Shown one piece after another: positions 43,544-53,130 of a stretch of DNA of 64,000 nucleotides. Location of the stretch: positions 32,819 through 96,818 of the forward strand of contig JALHMT010000021.1 in NCBI GenBank assembly GCA_022843905.1. Reading direction: 5' to 3'. The stretch comes from Rubrivivax sp. (GTDB taxonomy: Bacteria > Pseudomonadota > Gammaproteobacteria > Burkholderiales > Burkholderiaceae_C). A program made the position numbers and the translations under genes. The notes below the pieces were generated by a model that made no database searches, was not told the origin of the DNA, and saw nothing but the letters and a program-made list of their open reading frames with translations. Every line of letters begins with the position of its first letter. The first letter of the stretch is position 1.

Positions 43544-44461
43544 ATGGAACTGAGGCATCTGCGCTATTTCCTGAGCATCGTGAAGCTGGGCAGCTTCACC
43601 AAGGCGTCGCACGAACTGTGCGTGACGCAGCCCACGCTGTCGCACCAGATCCGCCAGCTCGAAGAGGAACTCGGCTGCGAACTGCTCGACCGCTCCGCCC
43701 GGCACGTGCGGCTGACCAATGCCGGCGAGATCTTCGCCGAGTACGCCTCGAGGGCGACCAAGGAAGTGGAGAACGGCAAGATCGCGATCCAGGAGTTCCG
43801 CGGGCTGCGACAGGGCAGCCTCACCTTCGGCGTCATCTCGTCCTTCACCAACAGCCTGCTGCCGCCGGTGCTGTCGCGGTTCCAGGCCGAGTACCCCGGC
43901 ATCCACCTGAGCGTGCTGGAGCTGCCCACGGGCGAACTGGAGCGGCAGGTGCGCGAGGGCGATCTTGCCTTCGGGGTGGCCTACGGCCCGGCCGGCGGCG
44001 ACAACGTCAACTGGGAAGACCTGTTCAAGGAAGAACTGGCGCTGATCGTCTCGCGGCGCCACGAGATGGCCAAGCAGGCGTCGGTGAACTTCGCCGACAT
44101 CGCGCAGACGCCGCTGGCCCTGCTGACGCGAGGCTACGTCTCGCGCAAGATGATCGACGCCGCCTTCCTCGACGCCATGCGCACGCCGCTGGTGAAGATC
44201 GAGATGAACTCGATCGACGCCATCCTGCAGATGGTCGCCAACACCGGCCTGGCGACCATCCTCACCGCGCGCATGGCCAGCGGCACGGGCGGGTTGGTGG
44301 CCGTGCCCATCCGGCCGGCGGTGTTCCGCAGCGCCGGCATCTTCACGCGTCAGGAGGCCAACCTGTCGCCGGCGGCCAAGATCATCGTGGACATGATCCG
44401 CGAGGTGTACCGCGACGGCGCGCGCGGCATCGGGACGCGCCGTGCACGACTCAAGCCCTGA
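43544..44461 (+). CDS. LysR-family transcriptional regulator
   Basis: 305 residues from ATG 43544. The winged helix is at residues 1-65 (MELRHLRYFLSIVKLGSFTK, then HELCVTQPTLSHQIRQLEEELG seen by VTQPTLSHQIRQLE) and the type 2 periplasmic-binding-like effector domain fills the rest. It resembles the CynR/CbbR branch in its N-terminus. It is divergent from the importer operon and stands directly upstream of the GTPase operon. The operator-like elements at 43456, 44501 and 56196 make it the probable activator of all three units. The inducer is unknown. Confidence 0.87.
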   Translation: MELRHLRYFLSIVKLGSFTKASHELCVTQPTLSHQIRQLEEELGCELLDRSARHVRLTNAGEIFAEYASRATKEVENGKIAIQEFRGLRQGSLTFGVISSFTNSLLPPVLSRFQAEYPGIHLSVLELPTGELERQVREGDLAFGVAYGPAGGDNVNWEDLFKEELALIVSRRHEMAKQASVNFADIAQTPLALLTRGYVSRKMIDAAFLDAMRTPLVKIEMNSIDAILQMVANTGLATILTARMASGTGGLVAVPIRPAVFRSAGIFTRQEANLSPAAKIIVDMIREVYRDGARGIGTRRARLKP

Positions 44462-44500
44462 GCGGGTGCGCGGGCGGCTTCCCTGGCTCAAAGTGTCGAC

Positions 44501-44541
44501 GTGATCTATGGACATCATAAAAGATTAGCATTTGATCTATG
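44501..44541 (+). promoter_or_regulatory. Tandem LysR-type operator before the GTPase operon
   Basis: TGATCTATG occurs at 44502-44510 and again at 44533-44541, 31 bases (about three helix turns) apart on the same face. The second copy is part of TAGCATTTGATCTATG (44526-44541), found unchanged on the other strand at 56205-56220. The first continues as GGACATCA, which also resembles the 56-kb site. The start of the next gene is 40 bases downstream. Confidence 0.65.
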
Positions 44542-44581
44542 GCGTGAATCTCTCTAATCTCGCGGGCACCGATCGAAAGCC

Positions 44582-45778
44582 ATGCACATTCCAACTGCTT
44601 CTTCGACCCCCGGCCCTGTCCCGCTGTCCATCGTCACCGGCTTCCTCGGCAGCGGCAAGACGACCTTCCTGAACTGGCTGCTGTCCCAGCCCGGCACCGG
44701 CCGCATCGTGGTGGTGGTCAACGAGTTCGGCGAGATCGGACTGGACCACCAGCTGATCGCCACGCCGGTCGAGAACATCGTGCTCATCGAGGGCGGCTGC
44801 CTGTGCTGCGAGGTGCGCGGCGACCTGGTGCAGACGCTGCGCGATCTGCGCCAGCGGCGCGACAGCGGACAGATTCCCGACTTCGACCAGGTGGTGGTGG
44901 AAACCACCGGGCTGTCCAACCCCATCCCCATCCTTCAGACCGTGCTGTGCGACGAGTCGGTGCGCGACGACTACCGGCTGCACCGCATCGTGACGCTGGT
45001 CGACGCCGTCAACAGCGCGGCCCAGATGCGCATGCACCCCGAGGCCATCCGCCAGGTGGCGGTGGCCGACCTGCTGCTGGTCAGCAAGCGCGACCTGCCG
45101 CAGGCCGGCGACCCCGATCTGCTCGAAGCCGAACTGCGCGCCATCAACCCGGGCGCCGCGCTGGTGACGTCGCGGCGGGGGTGCCCCGAGGGCCTGAGCG
45201 CGCAGGACGTGCTGTCCGGCGGCGACCTGCACGGCCAGACGGCCTTCCTGCGCTGGTTGCAGGCCGGTGAAGACCAGGTGCGCCGCGCGATGCAGGCTTC
45301 GGGTCAGGCCTCGCTGCTGGCGCCGACGGGCGGCATGACCAGCCTGTCCCACGCGCTGCGGCCGCTGGGCATCGAGAGTTTCGCCATCCGCCGCCCCGGA
45401 GAGATCTCGTCGACCGGGCTGGTGATGTGGCTCAACCTGCTGGCGACGATGAAGGGCGAGCACCTGCTGCGCCTGAAGGCCATCCTCAACGTCGAGGGCC
45501 GGCCGGTGGCGCTGCACGCCGCGCAGACCATCGTGCACGAGCCGGTGCAGATGGCCGAGTGGCCGGGGGCGGACCGCGACTCGCGCATCGTCGTCATCTC
45601 GCGCGGGTCGATCCGGCGCGAGTTCGAACGCTCGCTCGAACACCTGGACCAGCGCGTGCCGGAGACCCCGTCCAAGCCCGGCTTCGATCCTGCCGCCTAC
45701 CAGCGCTTCCTGAACCTGGCCCAAGCCTTCACACCGGGTGCCGAGCGCACCGCGGACGCATCCACGGAGACCCCATGA
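44582..45778 (+). CDS. G3E-family GTPase (CobW/metallochaperone type)
   Basis: 398 residues. The GTPase core has Walker [10 protein letters not shown] (20-28), the metal-binding CxCC motif at 73-76 ([11 protein letters not shown]), [10 protein letters not shown] and the specificity motif SKRD. The C-terminal CobW domain runs from about 270 ([22 protein letters not shown] seen by [12 protein letters not shown]). Such proteins load metals, often zinc or cobalt, into client enzymes. The next gene, which overlaps by ATGA, encodes a metal-dependent amidohydrolase, the obvious client. It opens a five-gene operon behind the LysR operator. Confidence 0.87.
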   Translation: MHIPTASSTPGPVPLSIVTGFLGSGKTTFLNWLLSQPGTGRIVVVVNEFGEIGLDHQLIATPVENIVLIEGGCLCCEVRGDLVQTLRDLRQRRDSGQIPDFDQVVVETTGLSNPIPILQTVLCDESVRDDYRLHRIVTLVDAVNSAAQMRMHPEAIRQVAVADLLLVSKRDLPQAGDPDLLEAELRAINPGAALVTSRRGCPEGLSAQDVLSGGDLHGQTAFLRWLQAGEDQVRRAMQASGQASLLAPTGGMTSLSHALRPLGIESFAIRRPGEISSTGLVMWLNLLATMKGEHLLRLKAILNVEGRPVALHAAQTIVHEPVQMAEWPGADRDSRIVVISRGSIRREFERSLEHLDQRVPETPSKPGFDPAAYQRFLNLAQAFTPGAERTADASTETP

Positions 45779-47139
45779 GCACCACGTACCAGAAGTTCGA
45801 GCAGCCCGAGGCCGCCGGTCCGGCCCGCTATGTCAAGGGCGCACGCCTGGTCGACGTCATCGGTGGCAAGGTCATCTCCGACCCGGTGGTGAAGATCGAG
45901 GGTCGCAAGTTCACCGCCCTGGGCAGCGCGCGAGACGTGCTCATCCCGCAGGGCGCCGAGGTGATCGACTGCAGCGGCCTGACCCTGATGCCGGGGCTGA
46001 TCGACTGCCACCTGCACACGATGATGTTCAACTGCCTGACCTTCCACAACTACCGCGTCGCGCAGTGGGAGATCACGCCGGAGCTGCAGCAGATGTACGG
46101 CGTGTTCCACGCGCAGCTGTGCTTCGACATGGGCTTCACCACGCTGCGGGACCTGGGCCTGGCCTCCAGCCGCGGGCTCATGACCGCCCACCTGTGCGCC
46201 GTGCGCGACGCCATCAATGCCGGCATCATCGAAGGCCCGCGCATGCTGATCGGCGGCTTCACCTCGATCACGGGCTCGCACCTCGACCTCATCAACCCGC
46301 GCGCCATGCAGCGCCTGGGCTTCCAGACCGCCGACGGCCCCTGGGAGCTGCGCAAGCTGGCGCGCCAGAACATGCTGGTGGGGTGCGACGTGGTGAAGAC
46401 CTGCGCCACCGGCGGCGGCGGCACCGACAAGGAAGAGCCCGACATCCGCAACATGACGCAGGAGGAGATCGACGCCATCGTCGACGAGGCGCACGCCTTC
46501 CACAAGATCGCCGCGGTGCACTGCTTCACGCCCAACGGCCAGAAGATGGCGCTGCAGGCGGGTGCCGACACCATCGAGCACATGGTGTTCTCCGATCAGG
46601 AAACGGCCGACAGCATCGCGGCGTCGAATGTCTGGATGACGCCCACGCTGCTGCACCGCACCGACCACGCCATCGAGATGCGCCGCCTGCAGGGCACCTC
46701 GATGTTCGTCATCAACAAGATGAAGTCCATCCAGGACAGCTGCTTCAACACCTTCCAGCGCATGCACAAGACGGGCGTCAAGATCGCCATGGGCACCGAC
46801 ATGGGCTTCGACCCGGAGATGGGGACCAATGCCAAGGAGCTGGGCATCTACGTCGACCTCGGCATGAGCACGATGGAAGCGCTGCAGACGGCCACCATCA
46901 ATGGCGCACGCGCCATCAGGATGGAGAAGGACATCGGCAGCATCGAAGCCGGCAAGCTGGCCGACCTGATCGCCGTGAAGGGCGACCCGACGGTGGACAT
47001 CCGCTGCCTGACCGAGAAGAAGAACATCCAGATCGTCATGAAGGAAGGCCGGGTCTTCGCCGACAGGCGCGAAGGCGGCAGCGGCAAGAACGTGGTGTCG
47101 GTGAGCCCGGGCGACTGGAAGAAGGTCGACTACCTGTGA
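45775..47139 (+). CDS. Metal-dependent amidohydrolase
   Basis: 454 residues from ATG 45775 (overlap ATGA with the GTPase gene). The TIM-barrel metal site is visible: His79-x-His81 (DCHLHT), Lys208 ([10 protein letters not shown], likely carboxylated), His249 (AVHCFTP), His269 (IEHMVFS) and Asp342 (MGTDMGF), which fits a binuclear zinc centre of the imidazolonepropionase / prolidase-like (Sgx9260) branch. The closing motif is [16 protein letters not shown]. It probably cleaves a cyclic amide or an N-acyl compound. The unusual coupling to a G3E GTPase suggests need for assisted metal loading. Confidence 0.85.
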   Translation: MSTTYQKFEQPEAAGPARYVKGARLVDVIGGKVISDPVVKIEGRKFTALGSARDVLIPQGAEVIDCSGLTLMPGLIDCHLHTMMFNCLTFHNYRVAQWEITPELQQMYGVFHAQLCFDMGFTTLRDLGLASSRGLMTAHLCAVRDAINAGIIEGPRMLIGGFTSITGSHLDLINPRAMQRLGFQTADGPWELRKLARQNMLVGCDVVKTCATGGGGTDKEEPDIRNMTQEEIDAIVDEAHAFHKIAAVHCFTPNGQKMALQAGADTIEHMVFSDQETADSIAASNVWMTPTLLHRTDHAIEMRRLQGTSMFVINKMKSIQDSCFNTFQRMHKTGVKIAMGTDMGFDPEMGTNAKELGIYVDLGMSTMEALQTATINGARAIRMEKDIGSIEAGKLADLIAVKGDPTVDIRCLTEKKNIQIVMKEGRVFADRREGGSGKNVVSVSPGDWKKVDYL

Positions 47140-47891
47140 GCGCCCTTCGGCCCGAGGAGCAGATCGCCGTCGTCACGGGTGCCAGCGCGGGCATCGGTGC
47201 AGCGCTGGCCCTGCACCTGGCCGGGCTGGGCCGCCACGTGGTCACGCTGCAGCGGCGGCGCCCCGAGTTCGTCGGGCCCGTGGGCCCCGGCCGCATCGAC
47301 CACCTGGAGGTCGACCTGATGGCGCCGGGCGCGGCGGCCGAGGCCGGTGCCGAGCTGGCACGACGTCACGCCGTGGGCTATCTGGTGAACAACGCAGGCG
47401 TCAATCGCCCGGGGGGCATCGACGCGGTCACCGACGAGGACCTGGAAGCCGTCTGGAAGCTCAACGTGAAGGCCCCGATCGCCCTGGTGCAGGCGCTGCT
47501 GCCGGGCATGCGCGAGCGGCACTTCGGTCGCATCGTGAGCCTGTCCAGCCGTGCGGTGATGGGCAAGACCTCGCGCATCGCCTATGTCTCCTCCAAGGCG
47601 GGCCTGATCGGCCTCACGCGCAGCCTGGCGCTCGAGGTGGCGGCCGACGGCATCACCGTCAATGCCGTGGCGCCGGGGCCGGTGGCCAGCGAGCTGTTCG
47701 ACAACGGTCATCCGCCGGGCAGCGACAAGCGCGCCCAGGTCATCCGCAGCGTGCCGGTGCAGCGCGTGGGTACGCCGCAGGACATCGCGCTGGCGGTGGC
47801 CTTCTTCCTCGCACCCGAGAGCAGCTACATCACCGGACAGACCCTGTTCGTCTGCGGTGGTGTCAGCATCAGCGGATCGGGCGGGCAATAG
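47136..47891 (+). CDS. SDR-family oxidoreductase
   Basis: 251 residues from GTG 47136, which overlaps the preceding stop (GTGA). The Rossmann motif is TGASAGIGAAL, NNAGV follows, and the catalytic Ser-Tyr-Lys set is in SLSSRAV and YVSSK. The C-terminal segment VGTPQDIALAVAFFLAPESSYITGQ belongs to classical 3-oxoacyl-ACP reductase-like SDRs. The first glycine-rich loop with an arginine after strand 2 (TLQRRRPEF) suggests NADP. Substrate unknown; it should oxidise or reduce an intermediate after the amidohydrolase. Confidence 0.82.
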   Translation: MSALRPEEQIAVVTGASAGIGAALALHLAGLGRHVVTLQRRRPEFVGPVGPGRIDHLEVDLMAPGAAAEAGAELARRHAVGYLVNNAGVNRPGGIDAVTDEDLEAVWKLNVKAPIALVQALLPGMRERHFGRIVSLSSRAVMGKTSRIAYVSSKAGLIGLTRSLALEVAADGITVNAVAPGPVASELFDNGHPPGSDKRAQVIRSVPVQRVGTPQDIALAVAFFLAPESSYITGQTLFVCGGVSISGSGGQ

Positions 47892-47923
47892 CCGGCCCCG
47901 ACCGGCAGCGGGCGAGGGCAGAC

Positions 47924-48994
47924 GTGGTCAGGTTGGGCATCATCGGACTGGGCAAGTGGGCCGGCGTGCTGGCCAAGGCCGCGGCGCGCTCGTCGTCGCT
48001 TTGCATCACGCACGGCTACAGCCGTTCGGCGGCCACGCGCCAGGCCTTCGCGGCTGCGCACGGCGTCGAGTGCCCCGAAACGCTGGAACACTGGCTCGCC
48101 GACCCCGCCATCGAGGGTGTGATCCTCACCGTGCCCAACGAACTGCACCTGTCCTACGCGCTGCAATGTGCGCGTGCCGGCAAGCACGTCTACATCGAAA
48201 AGCCCATCGCCGGGCAATTGGGTGAGGCCCGAGCGCTGCGCGCCGCCTGCGACGCGGCCGGCGTGCGGGTGTTCGTGGGCCACTGTGCCAAGCTGCTGGG
48301 CGGCGTGCAGCAGATGCGACAGGCCATCGACGCCGGCGAACTGGGCGAGCTGTGCCTGGTCGAGGGTCGCTTCTCCAACGAGCGCGCGCTGGCGCTGACA
48401 CCCGCCGACTGGCGCTGGTACCAGGACAAGGCCCCGGGCGGACCGCTGAGCCAGATCGCGATCCACCAGTTCGACGTGCTGCGCCACCTGGGCGGCGCCG
48501 TCGACACCGTCAGTGCCATCTCGTCGCGCAAGTCGCCGGCCGGCGCCGAGGTCGAGGACCAGTGGGTCGTCAGCCTGGGCTTCAGCAACGGGGCGCTGGG
48601 CTGCATCACCAGCTCCTGGACCTCGCCGGGGGTGTTCGAGGTGCGCGTGGTGGGCACGCGCGCGCTGATGCACTACCGCATCGACCAGACGCGCTGGGCC
48701 ACGGCAGAGCGGCTGCACGAAGGTGCCAGCCTGACGCTGCAGCGGCATGGCCAGTCGCCCGGCGCCGCCCAGGAGATCCCGGTGCAGCCCGGCGACATGT
48801 TCCAGGACGAACTCGAGCTCTTCGCGGGCCTGGTCCGCGGCACGCCGCAGCCCGATTTCGATGCCGGCTACGGCATCGACATCCTCGGTCTGGTCGAGGC
48901 GGCGCGGCAGTCCGACCGCAGCGACGGCCGGCGTGTACACCTGCGCAGCCTTCTTCAGGACCACGCACCCGCGGCGCCCGATCGCCCCCTGTGA
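47924..48994 (+). CDS. Gfo/Idh/MocA-family oxidoreductase
   Basis: 356 residues from GTG 47924, with GAGGG upstream. The NAD(P)-binding N-terminus is VRLGIIGLGKWAGVLA, the family lysine is in YIEKPIAG, and the substrate-domain histidine is in IAIHQFDVLRHLGG. Members oxidise or reduce sugars, inositols and related carbonyl compounds. It is the fourth gene of the LysR-linked operon and overlaps the next gene by GTGA. Confidence 0.83.
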   Translation: MVRLGIIGLGKWAGVLAKAAARSSSLCITHGYSRSAATRQAFAAAHGVECPETLEHWLADPAIEGVILTVPNELHLSYALQCARAGKHVYIEKPIAGQLGEARALRAACDAAGVRVFVGHCAKLLGGVQQMRQAIDAGELGELCLVEGRFSNERALALTPADWRWYQDKAPGGPLSQIAIHQFDVLRHLGGAVDTVSAISSRKSPAGAEVEDQWVVSLGFSNGALGCITSSWTSPGVFEVRVVGTRALMHYRIDQTRWATAERLHEGASLTLQRHGQSPGAAQEIPVQPGDMFQDELELFAGLVRGTPQPDFDAGYGIDILGLVEAARQSDRSDGRRVHLRSLLQDHAPAAPDRPL

Positions 48995-49743
48995 CGCCCG
49001 AGTCGCTGCCCTGGCTGGCCCTGCTGTGGAGCGGCGTGGCGCTCTTCGTCGGTGGTCTGTCCAAGGGCGCGCTGGGCATCGGCCTGCCGCTGCTGTCCAT
49101 TCCCATCCTGTCGCTGTTCATGAGCGTGCCGCAGGCCGTGGTGCTGCTGACCATGCCCATCATGGTGACCAACGTCTGGCAGGCCGTCCAGGGCGGCAAC
49201 CTGCGCCTGGTGCTGCGGCGCTTCGGTCCGATGGCCGTGGCGCTGGTGGCAGGGCTGGCGCTGGGCACGCAGGCGCTGGTGCTGCTGAGCGAGCGGTGGC
49301 TCTACGTGATCATGGGACTGCTGGTGCTGACGCAGCCGGCGCTGCGCTGGGCCCGCCCCGAGTTCCACGTGCCCGAGGCCACGCGCCGCTGGGCCGGCCC
49401 GACCGTGGCCTTCTTCAGCGGCCTGCTGGGCGGCACGACGGGGCTGTTCGGCCCGCTGGTGATGGCCTACCTGGCCCTGCTGCGACTGGAGAAGAACGTC
49501 TTCACCGCGTCGGTGGCCATGTTGTTCGCCGCCGGCGGCGTGGCGCTGGCGGTCTTCCTGGCGCAGGTGGGCCTGATGCGCGGGCCGCAGCTGCTGTCGT
49601 CGATGGTGGCGCTGCTGCCGGTCTCGCTGGGCATCGTGGTGGGGCAGCGCGTGCGATCGCGCATCAGCCAGGCGCAGTTCGAGAAGGCGCTGCCGCTGGT
49701 GATGGTGCTGGTCGGGCTGAGCATGCTGTGGAAAGCCGTGTGA
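48991..49743 (+). CDS. TauE/SafE-family membrane transporter
   Basis: 250 residues from GTG 48991 (overlap GTGA). About seven to eight membrane helices; the duplicated family motif is visible as GGLSKGALGIGLPLLSIPIL and GGTTGLFGPLVMAYL. TauE/SafE proteins export sulfite, sulfoacetate or other small organic anions. As the last gene of this operon it could release an anionic product. It ends 37 bases before the stop of the converging SDR gene. Confidence 0.82.
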   Translation: MTPESLPWLALLWSGVALFVGGLSKGALGIGLPLLSIPILSLFMSVPQAVVLLTMPIMVTNVWQAVQGGNLRLVLRRFGPMAVALVAGLALGTQALVLLSERWLYVIMGLLVLTQPALRWARPEFHVPEATRRWAGPTVAFFSGLLGGTTGLFGPLVMAYLALLRLEKNVFTASVAMLFAAGGVALAVFLAQVGLMRGPQLLSSMVALLPVSLGIVVGQRVRSRISQAQFEKALPLVMVLVGLSMLWKAV

Positions 49744-49763
49744 ACCAACCACCCTGCCGCGCA

Positions 49764-49782
49764 GAGCCCCCGGCGCGGGCTC
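49764..49782. terminator. Short hairpin between converging operons
   Basis: GAGCCC (49764-49769) pairs with GGGCTC (49777-49782) across a seven-base loop, 20 bases after the TauE stop and reaching into the stop of the SDR gene on the other strand. There is no U-run. It is placed to separate the two converging operons. Confidence 0.35.
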
Positions 49783-50536
49783 AGATCATCGTCGCGCCGC
49801 CGTTCACGTCCATCGTCGTCCCGGTGACGTAGCTGGCCTGCGGCGACGCCAGCCAGACCACCGCGTTGGCGATCTCCTGCGGCTCGGCCAGGCGGCCCAG
49901 CGGCGTGGTGCGTTCGATGTGGGCGATGCGCTCCGGCGTGCGGATGGCGCGCGTGCGCGGCGTCTGCACGTTGGCCGGCGCCACTGCGTTCACCGTGATG
50001 CCGTAGGGCCCCAGGTCGCGCGCAGCCTGCCGCGTGAGCGCCAGCATGCCGCCCTTGGCCGCGGTGTAGTGCGGCGGGTTGGGGTTGACGCCGCTGCGCG
50101 CGGCCATGCTCGACAGAGACACGAAGCGGCCGTAGCGGCGCTGCATCATGTGCGGGGCCGCGGCCTTCAGCAGGTAGAACATCGATCGCAGGTTGGAGTT
50201 GACCACCGGATCCCAGGCCTCGACCGGGCAGTCGATGAGGCTGACGTAGGCGGGGAAGCCACCGGCCGAATGCACCACGATGTCCAGTCGTCCCGCGCCC
50301 TTCGCGAAGGCATCCACGGCGGCCTGCGTGTCCTTCCAGTCGGTCAGGTCGGCGCGGCTCGCGCTGGCCGTGCCGCCGCTGCCCTTGATGTCGCGCACGA
50401 CCGCCTCCGCCCCTGCGGCGTCGAGGTCCAGGATGCACACGTGCACCCCCTGCGCTGCCAGCGACGCGGCGGCGGCGGCACCGATGCCGGTGGCGCCGCC
50501 GGTGACGATGGCCGTCTGGCCGATGAATGAATCCAA
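49781..50536 (-). CDS. SDR-family oxidoreductase
   Basis: 251 residues from TTG 50536. The start is set by AGGAG six bases upstream and by the family opening right after it (DSFIGQTAIVTGGATGIG). The Ser-Tyr-Lys set is in SLSSMAA and HYTAAKGG, with the Asn of NSNLRSM as fourth residue; the acidic DLDAA after strand 2 suggests NAD. It is the last gene of a seven-gene minus-strand operon (56149 to 49781). Together with the dehydrogenase upstream it could oxidise a hydroxy acid intermediate. Confidence 0.8.
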   Translation of the reverse strand: MDSFIGQTAIVTGGATGIGAAAAASLAAQGVHVCILDLDAAGAEAVVRDIKGSGGTASASRADLTDWKDTQAAVDAFAKGAGRLDIVVHSAGGFPAYVSLIDCPVEAWDPVVNSNLRSMFYLLKAAAPHMMQRRYGRFVSLSSMAARSGVNPNPPHYTAAKGGMLALTRQAARDLGPYGITVNAVAPANVQTPRTRAIRTPERIAHIERTTPLGRLAEPQEIANAVVWLASPQASYVTGTTMDVNGGATMI

Positions 50537-50556
50537 GACGGGCTCCTTCAGGAAGA

Positions 50557-51453
50557 TCAAGCTGTGAATCGTTCGATCGCCCGGATGACGATCGCGTTGT
50601 CCAGATGGCCTTCGCCGTGGGCGAGGTTGTCGTCCATCATCTGTTCGTAGCGTCGCGCGAAGGGCAGACCCAGGCCCGACTGCTCGCCCAGCCGCACGAT
50701 GAGCGAGAAGTCCTTGCGGCTCTGGTCGACACGGCTCTGAGGCGGCTCGAAGCGACGCGTCACCATGGCCGGGCCCTTGATGTCCATCACCGCGGACATC
50801 GCGGCCGACTGGCGCAGCACACCGAAGAAGCGCTCGGCGTCCAGGCCGATGGCGCCGGCGAAGGCCAGGCCTTCGGCCAGTGCGGCGCGGTTGATGCCCA
50901 GCACCAGGTTGATGGCCAGCTTGGCCTTGCTGGCGTCGCCGAGGGTCTCGCCCAGGTAGTGATGCTCGGCGCAGACCGCGCCGATGAAGTCCTTCTGTGC
51001 GGCCTGCAGGTCGGTGGCGCAGGCCACCAGGCCCACCGCCGTGCCCCGGGCGAACTGCTGGCTGCTGCCGGAGACCGGCATTTCGATGAAGCGATGCCCG
51101 CCCTGCTCGACGGCACGGCCGATCTCTGCCAGACGTGCCGGGTCGCAGGTCGTCGTGCACAGCAGCACGCGGCGTCCGGCGTCGTCGCCCGCGCCCGCCA
51201 GCCGGGGGAGCGCCCGCGCCACCGACAGCGCCTGGTCGGCATCGAACACACACAGCACGATGTGGCTGGCTTCGGCCAGCAGGGCCTGCAGACTGGCGGC
51301 CGCGACCCCACCAGCCCGCGCCAGGGACTGCATCTTGCCGTCGTCGATGTCGTGGCCGATCACGCGGTGCCCGCGGGCCAGCAGGCGCTGCGCCAGCGCC
51401 TGCCCCATCAGGCCCAGGCCGACGATGCCCGGCACGAAGGGCGCCACCATCAT
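50557..51453 (-). CDS. NAD(P)-dependent dehydrogenase of the 3-hydroxyisobutyrate dehydrogenase family
   Basis: 298 residues from ATG 51453 (ATG 51450 is equally possible; AAGGCGGA precedes both). The cofactor motif is GIVGLGLMGQALA, the substrate-binding tract MPVSGSSQQFARG, and the catalytic lysine is in DASKAKLAINLVLG. Members (HIBADH, tartronate semialdehyde reductase, beta-hydroxyacid dehydrogenases) act on 3-hydroxy acids. The start overlaps the stop of the upstream Bug gene. The substrate is unknown. Confidence 0.82.
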   Translation of the reverse strand: MMVAPFVPGIVGLGLMGQALAQRLLARGHRVIGHDIDDGKMQSLARAGGVAAASLQALLAEASHIVLCVFDADQALSVARALPRLAGAGDDAGRRVLLCTTTCDPARLAEIGRAVEQGGHRFIEMPVSGSSQQFARGTAVGLVACATDLQAAQKDFIGAVCAEHHYLGETLGDASKAKLAINLVLGINRAALAEGLAFAGAIGLDAERFFGVLRQSAAMSAVMDIKGPAMVTRRFEPPQSRVDQSRKDFSLIVRLGEQSGLGLPFARRYEQMMDDNLAHGEGHLDNAIVIRAIERFTA

Positions 51454-52439
51454 TCCGCCTTGATGTTGGCGGCCTTGATGACCTTGTCCCACTGCCGGGT
51501 GTCCTCGCGCAGCTGGTTCATGAACTCGTCCATCGACCCGCTGAGGCTGGTGTCGATGCCGACCCGGTTCTGCATGCTTCGCACCTCCGGCAGCCTGGAG
51601 ATCTCGACGAGTTCCTTGAACAGCCGCTCCCGGATGGCCAGCGGCGTGCCCTTGGGCACGAAGACGCCGGCCCAGTTGCTGACGCCGAAGCCGGGCACGG
51701 TCTCGCCGATGGTCGGCAGCTCGGGCAGCAGCGAGGTGCGGGCCGGCGTGGTGACTGCGATGGCGCGGATCTTCCCCGTCTGCAACACGCCGCCGGCTGC
51801 GGCATAGGTGGCGAAGCTGACGTCGATGCGTCCGGTGGCCAGGTCCTGCATGGCCGGACCGCCGCCCTTGTAGGGGATGTGCACCAGGTTCAGGCCGGTC
51901 TTCTGCTTGAAGAACTCGGCGGCGAGGTGGTCGGCCGAGCCCACGCCCGAGGAGCCGAAGGAGATCGGCCGGTTCTGCTTCTTCGCCCAGTCGATGAACT
52001 CGGCCACCGTCTTCACCGGCAGCGCGTCGGGCACGACCATGACGTTGATGATCTCCGACAACCGCAGCACGGGAATCAGGTCCTTCAGCGGGTCGTAGGA
52101 CAGGCCCGGCACCAGCGCCGGCGCGACGCTGATGGGCCCGGGCGTGACGATCAGCAGCATGTAGCCGTCGCCGGGCGAGCGCACGGCCACTTCGGTGCCC
52201 AGACGGGCGCCTGCGCCGGCGCGGTTCTCGATGACCACCGGCTGGCCCAGGCGTTGCTGCAGGGGTTCGGAAACCGCGCGCGCCACGGCGTCGAGCGCGC
52301 CGCCGGCGGGGTAGGGCACCATGAAGCGGATCGGCTTGCTCGGATAGGCAGGCTGCGCACTGGTCAACGCGGGCGACAGGGTCGTCAGCGCTGCGATCAA
52401 GGCGCCGGCGCGGCGCCGGGTCAGGGTTGTGGAAGGCAT
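51450..52439 (-). CDS. Bug/TctC-type periplasmic solute-binding protein (second of the operon)
   Basis: 329 residues from ATG 52439. A signal with arginines (TLTRRRAGALIAALTTLSP) precedes YPSKPIRFMVPYPAGGALD. Ligand loops are ENRAGAGARLGTEVA and SSGVGSADHLAAEFF. It is one of two Bug proteins in one operon that has no membrane transporter gene. Two different binding proteins may catch two related compounds, or one may act as a sensor; this is inference. The dehydrogenase gene overlaps its stop. Confidence 0.84.
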   Translation of the reverse strand: MPSTTLTRRRAGALIAALTTLSPALTSAQPAYPSKPIRFMVPYPAGGALDAVARAVSEPLQQRLGQPVVIENRAGAGARLGTEVAVRSPGDGYMLLIVTPGPISVAPALVPGLSYDPLKDLIPVLRLSEIINVMVVPDALPVKTVAEFIDWAKKQNRPISFGSSGVGSADHLAAEFFKQKTGLNLVHIPYKGGGPAMQDLATGRIDVSFATYAAAGGVLQTGKIRAIAVTTPARTSLLPELPTIGETVPGFGVSNWAGVFVPKGTPLAIRERLFKELVEISRLPEVRSMQNRVGIDTSLSGSMDEFMNQLREDTRQWDKVIKAANIKAE

Positions 52440-52452
52440 GTTCTTCTCCGGG

Positions 52453-53130
52453 TCAGATCGCCGTCAGGGCATGGCTGAAGACGTTTTTCAGGAAGGCCGG
52501 CCTTTGCATCAGGCGAGCGTGGTAGCGCGCAATGTGTGGCGTGTCGAGCCGGTCCTGTTCGATGCGCACCCACTTGTCGGCCACCACGCCGAACACCAGG
52601 TCGGCCATCGAGAAGCCATCGCCCGCAAGATGCTCGCGGTCCAGCAATCGCTGTTCGGCCACGGCCATGATGACGCGCACCTCCTGGCGCATGGCCTCGA
52701 TGCGGGCGGCGTCCTTCTCGGCCTCGGGCGTGCGTGTCTGGTAGAGGTAGTAGTTGCGGAAGGTCGGGTAATAGAGCGTGGCTGCCACCCAGTCCATCCA
52801 CTGGTCGGCATGCGCCCAGGCCGTGGCCGATGACGGGCCCAGCGAGCCGCGGCCGGCGTGTGCGCAGAGGAATCGGATGATCGCGCCCGACTCCCAGAGC
52901 ACGAAGCCGTCGGCCTCGAGCACGGGAATGCGGCCGTTGGGGTTCATTCGCAGGAAGTCCGCGTCCTTGTTGCGGCCGTGATGCTGGCCGGCGTCGATCT
53001 GCTCGTGCGGCAGGCCGAGTTCGTCCAGGCACCACAGCACCTTCTGCACGTTGAAGGCAGCGCGGCGGCCCCAGAGCTTCAGGTGCTGCAGCGACGGGGC
53101 ACCGGCCCCGCTTTCGGCCGGCGCGATCAC
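52453..53130 (-). CDS. Glutathione S-transferase family protein
   Basis: 225 residues from GTG 53130, which overlaps the stop of the TauD gene (GTGA). The first ten residues before LKLWGRRAAFNVQKVLWCLDEL are extra. The thioredoxin-like domain is marked by NPNGRIPVLEADGFVLWESGAI, with the cis-Pro and the ESGAI glutathione contact, and a helical domain follows (FSMADLVFG). In catabolic operons GSTs act in ring cleavage-product isomerisation, dehalogenation or ether cleavage; which applies here is unknown. Confidence 0.82.
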   Translation of the reverse strand: MIAPAESGAGAPSLQHLKLWGRRAAFNVQKVLWCLDELGLPHEQIDAGQHHGRNKDADFLRMNPNGRIPVLEADGFVLWESGAIIRFLCAHAGRGSLGPSSATAWAHADQWMDWVAATLYYPTFRNYYLYQTRTPEAEKDAARIEAMRQEVRVIMAVAEQRLLDREHLAGDGFSMADLVFGVVADKWVRIEQDRLDTPHIARYHARLMQRPAFLKNVFSHALTAI

